The position numbers and the translations under genes were made by a program. Below are positions 52,697-63,390 of a stretch of 64,000 nt of DNA, in pieces. Position 1 is the first letter of the stretch. Each line of letters opens with the position of its first letter. Location: contig CATNEN010000038.1 in the NCBI GenBank assembly GCA_950097015.1, positions 14,812,001 to 14,876,000 of the forward strand. The letters run 5' to 3'. The notes beneath the pieces were generated by a model. It saw only the letters and a program-made list of their open reading frames with translations. It was not told the origin of the DNA and did not search any database. This stretch comes from Macrostomum hystrix (Eukaryota; Platyhelminthes; Macrostomidae).

Positions 52697-54023
52697 TTAC
52701 TCATCTGAAGACAATGAATCAGTAGAGTCGGAGTCGGTGTCGTCTAAGTTCGACGCCACTCGGTTTCCTTCTTGCGGCGCACTCACCAAAGCCTTGGCTG
52801 GTGGCGATTGAATCCAATCGATATTGTCAGTAGCCGTCTTTGATCGCTTATTTGTCTTGATTGCGGGGCTGGTAACCGGTTTGGAACGTTTCTTCGCAGC
52901 AGGCTTCTTGGTTGGTGATGGGCTTCGAGCGGGAACGTGACCTTTCTGCTTGTTGGCTGGGTTTGGTGAAGCGACTCTGGATGAAGAAGAGCTTCTGTGC
53001 TCACCAATCGCAGTCTTGATATGCTGATGCACTAAACTCAACATGCTGTTATCGGGAGTCGGACGAGTCTCCTTAATCAAAATTATCGAACGCACACACA
53101 AGGTTAACCTCCACGTGATGCTACCTTTCGGAGAGAAAAGACTCACTCCTTGAAGCGAGACTAGATATTTTCCGCTCAAACCCTTGAAGTCGGCCAGTGG
53201 AACTTCGACTCCGTCAGGATTTGCTTCATTCACCATGAAGGTGGCGCACGGGTATGCTGCCTTGATTGTGATCCACTGCTGCTGCCTATTATTCAGCACC
53301 TCTTCATCTGACAATGTCTTCGTTAGTCGCACTAGCGTTCGTGCATCGCCAATTTCACGCAGTTTAGCTTCGAGACCTCTTTCGATAACTCTGGATAAAA
53401 AGAGAGGATTAAAATCCAAGTTAGACGTTGCTTGAGTTTAGGAAAAAATTATTCGCTAGATAAAAAAGCTGCAGCAATTTACAAAATTATAACCTGTACA
53501 CTTGTATGCTGGTTGAATTGAAGGTAAATATTAGTTGTAGGGAGAACAAACTCTAGTTCCATTCAGAGTGGATGCATAATAAACCATTAAATGCATAATT
53601 TAATTTCGTGTCTTAGTTTTGTTGCTTAGACTCTATAATTTGGCTATAAGAACTATGAGGTAGGTTACTATTGACAAATACAAGCTTTATGAGGAAATGT
53701 AAAACACATAATTATACTCACCGAAGGCAGTCGACTAAATCCTGATCACAACACTCCTTTCTAAACGTTATGCCGATGACATCGCGTGAGTCATACTTGC
53801 TAGCTGTCTCGTATTCCGGTCGCTCGGTGATGCCTCGAAGTAGCTCAACTGGACCGGCGGACTGGAAGATGATCGGGCGCCAGCCCTTTGCCTCTGCAAG
53901 ATCTGACTTCCAACCAACCGATCGAAACAGACACGAACCGTTGACTGGCGACTCAATCTCGCCAATGTGGAAGATAGGTCTCATGTTAGGCTTTAGCAGT
54001 GATTCGGCTGCGTAGTAAGACAT
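52697..54023 (-). CDS. Polinton spliced protein with basic linker and acidic tail, two exons, 331 aa
   Basis: Exon 1 is 54023-53722 and exon 2 is 53390-52697. The donor CG|GTGAGTATAAT and acceptor TTTTTATCCAG are strong and keep the frame. The folded part (about residues 1-200) includes a strand-rich segment GKYLVSLQGVSLFSPKG. It is followed by a Ser/Pro/Lys-rich basic linker (PSPTKKPAAKKRSKP) and a very acidic end (DDTDSDSTDSLSSDE). This layout recalls single-stranded-DNA-binding proteins, but I cannot identify a family. It lies next to the polymerase and the TBP-like gene, so a role in replication or transcription is plausible. Confidence 0.6.
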
Positions 54024-54808
54024 TCTTGCTGCTAGCTGGTGTAGTGATTAGAAAGCCGAGGAGCTTATGAAAAGACCAAAATTTTGAAACTTGTATTTAT
54101 AGAAGCGAATCGAACACGAATCACCTGCTGATAGTAACTGCACGATGCTTTTATGATAGAAATTAAACTAATTTGTTTACAAGTCAAAGTCATTAAGGAA
54201 ATTATAGTCAATTGTTGAAGCTCATCTATTGATAGCAACTGCACGAAGCTTTTTATGTGGAAACTAATTTAATTTGCTATAGGTTAAAATGTAATTTGAG
54301 TCAACAGTTGAAAGTAATTTTGACGGCACGTAGCAATGATAAGATTTGATTGCATAGGTATAGAGCTTTAATTATTGAATTTCATCATTCGGTAAACATC
54401 ACAAGTGAAAAATTTGAATAGTATAAATCTTTGTAGCTAGATTTTCTTGACTTTGAAGGGTTAATTAAATACACGTACTGCCTTAAAAGAAGCTTGTGGG
54501 TTTTCAGTAACATGATATTTTACTAAGTTAGCGAGAACGGTGTGTGGGAGGGAGAACTTAGATCTTAGTTTACTAAATTAATTTTTATAATGAACTGAAG
54601 CATACTGATTAAGCATATAGTTGTTGACGATAAAATGTTTGATATACTAGTCGAAAACATAATTTTAAATTATACGAGTTTTTTCGATTTCAGTTTTAAG
54701 TCGGTACGTTTATAGTAAACAGATTGGCTTTAGTCCCCTTTAGATATACATAGCTAGGTTAAGATATTACGAGCGTTGTTTCGGTTTAATTTTAGATAAT
54801 TTAGCAAA
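54024..54808. promoter_or_regulatory. Divergent intergenic region of the Polinton, with imperfect direct repeats
   Basis: This 785-bp region separates the leftward gene block from the rightward small gene, so it should contain promoters for both. An imperfect repeat of about 75-80 bp is at about 54120-54200 and 54225-54300 (GATAGTAACTGCACGATGCT versus GATAGCAACTGCACGAAGCT). Confidence 0.45.
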
Positions 54809-55299
54809 ATGGTTTCTCAAACACAAAGCTTAGTTTTAAATAATTTATTGACAAGCCACGCTAGAATTACACAACAAAATAGTCTATCTATTGGCAACCT
54901 TGTTAGAGGTTTAGTTTTAGTGCAGCAATCGCTTGACTCTATCAAGCTTGCAATTATCTTTTTGATGATAGCTATAACTTTACTAACTTTAGGATTAATT
55001 GTAATCATGATTCGACGTGTTAGACGTAATACTTCAACTTGTATATCAGAAGAAGGACAAGCTGGAGCTATGTAAGTATTGATTAAATAAATGCTTCTGC
55101 TGTATAAATCGGTTAATAAACTCTTTAGATTAAATAATATCCCCCATATTTGACTTTTAGAACCGACTGTTCGACTCTAGAAGTAAACAATGGGCAGGTA
55201 CATTCAATTACAATGACGCCACTTCAAGTAGCAATGTCAACACCAAAACCTGTCCTACTGATGAGCACCACTGAAGAGTCTGATGCAACTCTTGTCTAG
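54809..55299 (+). CDS. Small spliced single-pass membrane protein in the Polinton, 133 aa
   Basis: Exon 1 is 54809-55071 and exon 2 is 55161-55299. The donor AT|GTAAGT and acceptor TTGACTTTTAG keep the frame and add about 46 residues. The first 50 residues are amphipathic, with many Leu/Gln (LVLNNLLTSHARITQQN). Then comes a membrane segment LAIIFLMIAITLLTLGLIVI (about 49-68) followed by a stop-transfer sequence RRVRR. The cytoplasmic tail is Ser/Thr-rich. It is the only rightward gene in the element. I know no family; a virion or host-cell membrane role is possible. Without splicing the product ends at 88 residues. Confidence 0.55.
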
Positions 55300-55965
55300 A
55301 CTTTAAGGTTTTTGTCAAGTGTAACAATATTTTTCATAGTGTCTATAAGATCAGTCTGATCACTACTTTAATTGATATATGTGAGCATGTGTGTGTGTGT
55401 GTGTGTGTGTATACATTTGCATTTAAATAAAGCGCAAGTTATTTTTATTAATAGGTATCTCATTGATTTTCAATGAATTATTGGTGTGTAATACAGGTAG
55501 TAGATTTTACTTAGTTTCATATTATTTCTATATCTCTGCATTTTTGTTTGAGCATCATTTATTTTTCATTTAGTGTATACAATGTAAAAAGTTTAAGTTT
55601 CATTATCATTCGTCTGATCTCTTGAAATACAGTAGCTTATCAATGATGACTGTTTAGGTAGGTCTGTCTTGAGAGTACTGTTAATGTGCTACAATTTTAT
55701 CTTAGGTTTAGCTTCTTATTCTTTCTTTAGGACTAGCATTTGATTAAAAGTAAAATTTGATCATTGATTTGCATACTTAAAAATGTTTTCTTTTGTAACA
55801 GACTAAAGCGAAAATATATTTTGTTAGTACAAGTATGTTTTGAGCAGAAAGAAAATCTTTTTTTTTGTATTGAGGTAAAGCATAAATATATTTACAGACT
55901 TCGATAAAATACAGTTATTGAGTCAATGCAAAATTATAAAAATGTTGATTTTTGTCATTTCTTCA
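55300..55965. other. Polinton non-coding segment with a GT microsatellite
   Basis: A (GT)n tract is at about 55387-55411. Otherwise AT-rich and without a recognised gene. Confidence 0.4.
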
Positions 55966-56277
55966 TTAGTTAAGCTGTGACTGGATACTCAGCCAGGCTT
56001 CGACTTGGAATTCTAGTCGGCTACGCCACCAGGTTAGTCGTGTCGAGGCCCATGTCCTGACTTGTCGAGCTGCACTGCGTATTACACACTTCAGCCAGTA
56101 GCCGCGATTTCTTGTTGCAGATATCGTGTCCTCGGGCCAGCTCTCCTCGATGAAGCTTTCTAGCTCAGTTAAGAGCTTGACGAGTTGCACCCATTTACGA
56201 TTATTCATCTCCGTCTGATGAATTATAGATTGCTGGCTTCGCATTATCCCGACGATAGGAAGGTTGACAGAATTCAT
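55966..56277 (-). CDS. Hypothetical small protein in the Polinton, 103 aa
   Basis: The ORF starts at an ATG beside a short AATTC-type repeat and ends about 460 bases after the (GT)n tract. The protein is Trp/Arg-rich and predicted helical (WVQLVKLLTELESFIEESW, RLTWWRSRLEFQ). No family is recognised. It lies just inside the right inverted repeat, on the same strand as the main gene block. Coding status is plausible because its composition is protein-like against an AT-rich background. Confidence 0.45.
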   Translation of the reverse strand: MNSVNLPIVGIMRSQQSIIHQTEMNNRKWVQLVKLLTELESFIEESWPEDTISATRNRGYWLKCVIRSAARQVRTWASTRLTWWRSRLEFQVEAWLSIQSQLN

Positions 56278-56427
56278 TTCAATTCAAATCAATTCAATTC
56301 AATTCAATATCAATTCAATTCCTTGCTAATTCCAGCTTGAAGTTGTAGTTTGTCTTATAATCCTTGAAATATATATACTATCGGTAAATGGTAGGCACGT
56401 TTGAAGAGATGTGTGATTTTTAGCATG

Positions 56428-56876
56428 TGCGAAATTAAAGACAAATTGCTGCAGGAATGAAAAGCTTCGTGCTGAATCTGATGAATAAGAAAGTAACAAC
56501 ATTTTGTGACTGAATGATTTGGCGAGTTAGTGTAACAATCTCAATAATTCGACGTGCATTAACTCTCGACAGTGGCAACTTGCAATGAAACTGATTCAAC
56601 ATGCTCGTTTCAGAAAGTTGCTGCGTCTTTGAATTCTAACCTGCAAACTTAATGAGCAGTTAGTTGGACTAGGAATTTTTTAAACAACATGCCAAGGACA
56701 GATAGAGAAGAGAGAGAGAGAGAGAGATTTTTGACTTAGAAAATTCCTCGTGCGAGTTAGGACTTAGAAATTTTTTGGAGCGTTTTGAGTTAAATGTATA
56801 GGTATTTCCTATGCGGTACTACCTATGTATTTCTCCATAAGGAAAACGCGTTTGTTTCATATTTTTTTATACTACT
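56428..56876 (-). repeat. Right terminal inverted repeat of the Polinton
   Basis: Reverse complement of the left arm, ending TATACTACT before the duplication TCCCTG. Several small indels separate the arms. Confidence 0.92.
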
Positions 56877-56882
56877 TCCCTG

Positions 56883-57151
56883 AGGTACCGGGCGAGAAGC
56901 TGGATGCTCTCGGGCCTGCAAACGTATGTAGAGATTTTGTCGAAGTTATTTTATCAATGCATGCCCTCGTAAAGACTGGGCAACGACAGAAAAAAGTGTT
57001 ACGCATTTTCACGAAGGACTGCAGGGCAGAAAAGACACAGCTCCATGGAATCTGGGCCCGGAAGAAGAGGCGAAAACAAAAGCAGCTGAGTCCTAAAAAA
57101 GACCATATATATACTGACTGCTTTGACGTCCCTGACGTCCCTGAGAGCTGA
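56883..57151 (+). other. Open reading frame interrupted by the Polinton
   Basis: A frame reading EVPGEKLDALGPANVCRDF and continuing, basic, to a stop at 57151 starts at the Polinton's right boundary. The left flank just before 39009 is open in the same frame for about 30 codons when the element is removed together with one copy of TCCCTG. I do not recognise the protein, and the frame may be chance. Confidence 0.3.
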
Positions 57152-58559
57152 CGGCGGCCCTAGACTGCACTGGCGACTGTTCTGGGTTTTGGACCACGAA
57201 CCACAGCTCCTGGTGTTTGGATTTTATCCAGATCGCGCCTTACTACTCGTGTACTAGATGGGATCGGGGCCTTGACTCCCGGGCCGGTCCGGGAGCCTTC
57301 TCGTTTCTCAGCCGTGAAGCCCCCCGCGCATGCCCTTGGAGGAGAGCCTGTTAAGTTGACGGTTGCAATCTAGGGTGATTTTGGAGTTGGTAGAAGGACC
57401 AACGAAAGCCTTGAGGGAAGCCCATGACTATCAGAATGAAAAAAAAGATCTTCCGCCCAGAAATCCCTCTTCTCTGGTGCATCTCTGCCGCGCTGAAACA
57501 GATGGTGAGCATCTCCGTTCTGAAAAACACTAGCTGGAATCGTGCCGGCATTGCATTAGAGACGAAAGACCTCGCCAAGTGTAAAGGCCGAAGATGCCGT
57601 TCATCATATGGAGCCATCAGTACAACGACTGAATGTCTAGGGTCTATACGAAATTTTACTGCTACAGACCGCCAACAGACGTCAATAGACCGTCAACAGA
57701 CGTCACGTACACAAACCTATTAAAGAATAACATATAGACTCGAAGCGTGTCGACTTCCCATCATTTCCGGTAAATTCTACTTTATGCAGCAACAATGGAG
57801 CGATTAATTTAAAGAAATTAGCTGGCAGTCGATCTGCAGCACTGTTGGACGCTTTCAACAGTTTCTAGCGCATCTGGTTGATTTTATAAGGCCGTATTTG
57901 GAGACAGTGCGCAAAAAAGACATAATTGTCAACTGCATCCTGCAGACTGTGGCGATTTTTATTGGGTTTTTATAGCCACTGGAGCGCAAAAACTGTACTT
58001 GCGGAGAAAAATGCGCCATTTTCCATTGCTGGATACAGACGCGCAACAACTATTATAAGAGTCTGGCGTCGACCAAAATGAAATTTTCCCAAAGAATCTT
58101 CTATTCAACGCTCAATTAACGACACCATCCCTCGGTAGCCGTGCTTTTCTTAAATGAGATCGTCTTGCAGTGGCTTGCATCTATTTTAGAGTTCGAAATT
58201 AATACAATTTAATCTCCATCTATTACTTAAGGAATTAATACTCAGAATGTTTTCGTTTATATTTTTTACGGATTTAAACCATGTATTGGATATTGAAATT
58301 AACAAATTACATTGGCAGTTTTTGCAAAGTAAGATTTTAAAGGTGAAGAAATTATTTATAACAACATTTTAAAAACATTTGTATTTGTATACAGCTTATA
58401 TAAAATACATTGTAAAATGTTTACTATGATTGCTTTATTTTATTTAACAGGTTCATTTTTACACGAAATAAAATAAATAACATTCATTTGCTTATATTGT
58501 TTAGTTTTTTAGTCCTCAATTTTTTGCCAAAAACAACTCAATTATTTTGCGAATCTATT
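57152..58559. other. Unassigned region, then upstream of MFSD1
   Basis: The left part is GC-richer with short frames and may be old element sequence. The right part (58200-58559) is AT-rich and should hold the MFSD1 promoter and 5' UTR. Confidence 0.35.
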
Positions 58560-61500
58560 ATGGAAAATGAAGATGAAACAAGCCCACTTCTTGATAACAA
58601 GTCTCCTACGTTAAATTCGGTCGGTGGAGACGTATCAACAAACGATAACCAAGGTAATTCTTACAATTCGCCTTTAATAAACAGTACTACCTAGCACCCA
58701 AGATTTTTCATGTATTTTAGCCAATAGAGCAATAATAATTCATAATACAACTACGACTAGTCCTAGTACATATGATTCCATGAAGGCCTAGTAAAAAGCA
58801 ATTTAGACTTTCAAGTAGATTATTCTCATACATATTAGTCCAGTCCATGTAACTTAATATTCCTCTATATAAATCACCTAGAAGGACTTGTTAGTTTAAA
58901 AAAAGTGTTTTTTATTACCATTATTTTTTTTATTTTACATAGTTATGCCATACATTTTGTATACTACTCTACATTACTCAACAATAGGGCATCATTGTGA
59001 TTTAGTATCACTTAGAAATTTATCACTATTTGGTAGCACAACAAACACAACAGTATTTTTAGGTGGACCGAAGTATCGCTAAAATGAAATTAACCATATG
59101 CATCTGCTAATTAATAATAGCAGAAAGCGATTAAAATATTATACAACAAATTATTCCTCACAAATATTTTAAACTATTTTTTACCAGTGGCCTACACAGA
59201 TTATTAGTAAATTTTAGCATATTCCATCTGTATCTAATGTGTAAAATATTTTATATAGCTATATTAGCATTTTTGAAAAACTGAGCAAAAAGGCTTACTG
59301 TTTAACTTTGGATTTGTGTTTTCATATCTAAACTTTGTAAAAGCTTTTTTAAAGTTGTAGGTGCTTAGCTAAATAGGACACTGATCATAAAATATTTGTA
59401 TTAAAAAACAGATTATCAAGTTCAGCCTTCTTTAATAAATGTAATATATTCTTGATGTATTCTAGGTATACATTCTCTTCTTGTTACTTTTTTATAATTA
59501 AAAAATCTTGTAGTCACTTAATTTACTTTCTACTTATTTCATAAGCAAGTTATTTTCTGTCTTTTAGGCTGCTCACCATGCAACCCGCATTCTCCAATCC
59601 ACCGCTATGTGGCTCTGTCATTCATGTGCTTCCTATCCTTTGGTTCTTATTTTTGCTACGACAATCCTGGTGCACTGCAAGATGTTATGACCAGAGATCT
59701 GAACCTGAACACACAGCAGTACTCATCATTCTATGCCTGGTACTCGTGGCCAAACGTGGTGCTGTCAATGATTGGTGGCTATTTGATTGATCGAGTGTTT
59801 GGGATTCGTCTAGGCGCCATCATCTTTGCCAGCTTTTGCCTAGTTGGACAGCTGCTATTTGCTCTTGGCGCTTACATAAATCAGGTCTGTTTTGAAAATT
59901 TCACTGATCACTTTAGTTTACATAAAATTTGTTAGAATTCAGTAATATTTTTCTTTGGCTTTTCAACTTGTGTTACTTTTCCATAAATTGATTTCTTAAT
60001 TTCCATTTTCCAAGTTTAAATTCGGTGATTTCCAAGATTTCTTTCGATTTTTAAATAGAGTGATTATGATCCTCCTATTCCTAGGTTGGCTGATTTAAAA
60101 TTTGCTTCATTCTCAGGTTAAATGATTACAAATTTGCTTCGATTCCCAAGTTAGATGATTACAAAATTGCTTCGATTCTCAGGTTGAACGATTACAAATT
60201 TGCTTCGATTCCCAGGTTAGGTAAATACGAATTTATTTTGATTAATTTTTAGAGATTTCAAGGTTTTTTATTATTTTTGCTCTGAAAACTTCAATTGGAG
60301 TTCAATAAAAGTCGCTTAAAACTTGACAACAATCTAGGTGTTTAACTTATTAGATGACGAGGCATTCTATATTGAATTTGAATACATAACTGCTCACGCC
60401 GTTTACTCAGAAACAAGATTGAAATTGTTTGCCGCAGGTGTGGCTAATGGACGCGGCCAGATTTGTATTCGGCATCGGCGGTGAGAGCCTAGCCGTGGCA
60501 CAGAACACTTACGCCACTTCCTGGTTTCGAGGCCACGAATTAAACATGGTGTTTGGCATTCAGCTAAGCATGTCTCGAATTGGCAGCACAGTTAATATGA
60601 ACATCATGCAGCCGGTCTATCATGCCCTGGATGGCAAGTTCTCTCAGCCCTATATGCAGCTGGGCATGGCACTGTTCCTGGCCGCATTCACCTGCATTCT
60701 GTCACTCGCTTGTGCCTTCGTGCTAGCCTACATCGATAGGAGAGCCAAACGGATTCTGGGACAAGACGCTGGTAGCACTGGTGAGCGGCTGCTTTGGTAG
60801 TTCACATTTTGATAATCATTTTTTAAACTGAACATTAAACTTTAAACTTCGGCTACTAGGCACTAAAATCTAGCCACTATTTGTGTTTTTTGATACATAT
60901 CGGCATTGGCAAAATGAAGAACCTCCAATCCCGCCATCACTGTGTCTTTCAGCGCGTCTTTCTTTTCTGTGTTTCACTTCTCCCCAGTTTCGTCTTCTTC
61001 TCTGTCTCATCTATCCCCTGACTCATCTCTCCTTCATTTTTATCTCTTTCCTGTTTCTTTCATGTTTCATTTCATTTGCACATCATTTGGTGACACTGGA
61101 CCCGCAGCCAGCCAGGAGGTAATTCTGCTAATTTCGCTGACTCCTGAGCACACACGCACACAGATACTGTAAGCAGGCATACTCTCACACAGGTGTGTAC
61201 ATCTGCCCTGACTTTCTCATCATCAGGCAGTGCACACTCTCACTGTGCCTTGGAGGTTGGCCCCTCACAAGGGTGTAAATTGCACGTCAAGCCACCAAAG
61301 CCTTCTCTCCGCGGCTGCGCCCCAAATGAATGTGGCCTCGCCGCGAAATCGAGCCCAGGAGCTGAAGTTTCTCGAACTTATCAGTCTATTTTAAGTAGAA
61401 ACGCGCGCTTCTTACACATTTTTTAGGCGAGAAAATCCAGTTGTCTGACATAATTAAATTTCCGGCCGCTATTTGGCTCCTGTGCGGCATCTGCGTTGCC

Positions 61501-62571
61501 TATTACGTCAGCGTTTTTCCGTTCATCAGTCTGGGCCAGGTGTTTTTCGAGCGCAAATTTGATTACAATCCAACGCAGGCAGACGCGGTCAATAGCCTGC
61601 CTTATATCGTCAGCGCTATCGCTAGTCCAATCTGCGGCTTCCTTATCGATCGCACCGGGCGCAACATCATGTGGGTTATGTTTGGCAGCCTCATGACAAT
61701 GGGATGCCACGCTTGTCTGGCATTCACCTTCAATCTGAGCCCCTACGCCATCATGATCTGGCTGGGCATCAGTTACTCATTCCTAGCCGCATCCTTGTGG
61801 CCACTTGTGTCCTATTGTCTGCCCAACCACATGCTGGGCACAGCCTATGGTATTATGCAATCAATTCAGAACCTAGGCCTGGCTCTGATCAATCAGGTAA
61901 GGTACTTGATAGCTAGACTAGTTAGATTAACAGTAGGACTGTTAAGGCTGCGTACGGCTGTTCAGTCCATGGACTGGGGGGACGCCACACCCACCTTCAA
62001 TTATCCCAGCTAATGCTGGTACCCATTTAACGGCTGGGTGAACTGAAGCAATGTAGAGTTAAGTGTCTTGCTAAAGTACACAAATTGTTTCAGTGGAGTC
62101 GGGAATCGAACCCCCGACCTTCAAGTCGTGAGTCCGACGCCCTAACCACTAGGCTACAACCTCACTGTCTGATAAGTATGTTAACTAAGCAGACTTTATT
62201 AACTCCTTAAACTAAAAGAATGAACTGGAAAGAATTAAACTGAGATTTTAATATTGTACTAAATAATTTATGCAATATTGATAATATTTGCATAACTTAT
62301 TTGACTATGTAAATCGAAAGTAGTCAAAATAGATGAACAACTATACCCGCAGGTATCCGGACTCATAGTGGACTCAAAGGGCTACCTAATCCTTGAGGTG
62401 TTCTTCCTAGCCTGGCTGTGCTTGGCGTTAATCTTTGGCGCCATTCTGTACCTGTGGGATGTTTCTAAACTCGGCGGCCAATTAAACAAATCCGCTAGCG
62501 CCAGAAGACGCGAAGCGGAGCTGGCTAAATTAGCTCAAGAAGCCGCGTCCAAAGCTGCTGAGGATGCTTGA
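58560..62571 (+). CDS. MFSD1, lysosomal major-facilitator transporter, five exons, 480 aa
   Basis: Exons: 58560-58653, 59568-59884, 60438-60780, 61427-61896, 62353-62571. All junctions are GT/AG and in frame, and 480 residues compares with about 465 in human. The N-terminus has an acidic dileucine lysosomal signal (ETSPLL). Family signatures include FGSYFCYDNPGALQ, YAWYSWPNVVL, GGYLIDRVFGIR (MFS motif A region), FVFGIGGESLAVAQNTYA and GIQLSMSRIGSTVNMN. The second MFS half is in exon 4. MFSD1 exports dipeptides from lysosomes and depends on the partner GLMP. The C-terminal tail is basic, then Ala-rich (ELAKLAQEAASKAAEDA). Introns hold repeats and a SINE. It looks intact. Confidence 0.96.
58654..59567. 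other. MFSD1 intron 1
   Basis: AT-rich intron with no recognised repeat. Confidence 0.6.
60080..60235. repeat. Degenerate tandem repeat about 33 bp in MFSD1 intron 2
   Basis: About four copies of GATTACAAATTTGCTTCGAT plus TCCCAGGTTAGAT-like sequence. Confidence 0.8.
60970..61060. repeat. Degenerate 16-bp family repeat in MFSD1 intron 3
   Basis: Diverged CTCATCTMTCCCCTG-like units next to the dispersed repeat, in the same arrangement as at 3150-3490. Confidence 0.6.
61080..61420 (+). repeat. Dispersed repeat, copy 2, in MFSD1 intron 3
   Basis: Similar to 3095-3150 plus 3500-3730 (shared ACCCGCAGCCAGC, CAGGTGTGTACATCTGCCC, CCGCGGCTGCGCC). In this copy the two parts are contiguous. Confidence 0.8.
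61945..62165 (-). mobile_element. tRNA-derived SINE in MFSD1 intron 4, uninterrupted copy
   Basis: On the minus strand it starts GTTGTAGCCTAGTGGTTAGG (A-box), then GGTCGGGGGTTCGATTCCCG (B-box), then the body with CATTGCTTCAGTTCACCCAG and CAGTCCATGGACTGAACAGC. It is the intact reference for the two MITE-split copies at 28.1 and 33.3 kb. Confidence 0.88.
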
Positions 62572-62739
62572 CTTGCTGGAAGGCAATGGTGTGTGCTAAG
62601 GACATGACAGATTGACACAAGCGGTCCTTGATTTTTTCCAATTTTAACCACGATCTTTTCCAAGCGGCATCGTCCATTTCAAACGAAATTTAAGTAAAGG
62701 ACGAACTAAAATTAAGGAATAGACTAGATTACTCGAGTG

Positions 62740-63390
62740 TCTTATCTCTCCCCAGTCTTATCTCCCTCTCCTGTCTAATCTCTCCCCTGTCCCATTTCTA
62801 GCGTGTCTCATCTCTCCCCAGTCTTATCTCCCTCTCCTGTCTAATCTCTCCCCTGTCCCATTTCTCGCGTGTCTCATCTCTCCCCTGTCTCATCTCTCCC
62901 CTGTCACATTTCTCGCGTGTCTCATCTCTCTGTGTCTCATCTCTCCCCTGTCACATTTCTCGCGTGTCTCATCTCTCCCCTGTCTCATCTCTCCGTGTCT
63001 CATCTCTACCCTGTCTCATCTCTCCGTGTCTCATCTCTCCACTGTCTCATCTCTCCGTGTCTCATCTCTTCCCTGTCTCATCTCTCCGCTGTCTTATCTC
63101 TCCGCTGTCTCATCTCTCTCCTGCCTCATCTCTCTCCTGCCTCATCTCTCCCCTGTCTCATCTCTCTCCTGCCTCATCTCTCCCATGTCTCATCTTTCCG
63201 TGTCTCATCTCTCCGTGTCTCATCTCTCCGTGTCTCATCTCTCTCCGGTCTCATCTCCCCGTGTCTCATCTCCCCGTGTCTCATCTCTCCCCTGTCTCAT
63301 CTCTCCGTGTCTCATCTCTCCGTGTCTCATCTCTCCGTGTCTCATCTCTACCCTGTCTCATTTCTCTCGTGTCTTGTCCCTGTTTCCTGT
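62740..63390. repeat. 16-bp minisatellite, about 40 copies, downstream of MFSD1
   Basis: Units CATCTCTCCCCTGTCT and the shorter 15-bp variant CATCTCTCCGTGTCT are mixed. The same unit family occurs at 3.2, 5.8, 28.2 and 33.4 kb. The ORFs reading HLSPVSSL are artefacts. Confidence 0.96.

Larger units (their letters stand above)
39010..56876 (-). mobile_element. Polinton/Maverick, complete, 17,867 bp
   Basis: The left end AGTAGTATAAAAAAATATGA and its reverse complement at the right end form terminal inverted repeats of about 450-480 bp. The 6-bp duplications TCCCTG lie at 39004-39009 and 56877-56882. Starting with AGT, a 6-bp duplication and a size of 15-20 kb are Polinton hallmarks. Inside, almost all genes lie on the minus strand: polymerase B, dUTPase, phospholipase, ATPase, minor capsid, pVI-like, integrase, core, major capsid and protease. 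The main recognisable ORFs appear unbroken, which suggests a young copy. Confidence 0.96.

Noticed and set aside
62090-62165. Possible functional tRNA gene (A-box and B-box)
   Set aside because: It continues into a body shared with other copies in the window, so it is a SINE head; no convincing acceptor-stem pairing was confirmed.
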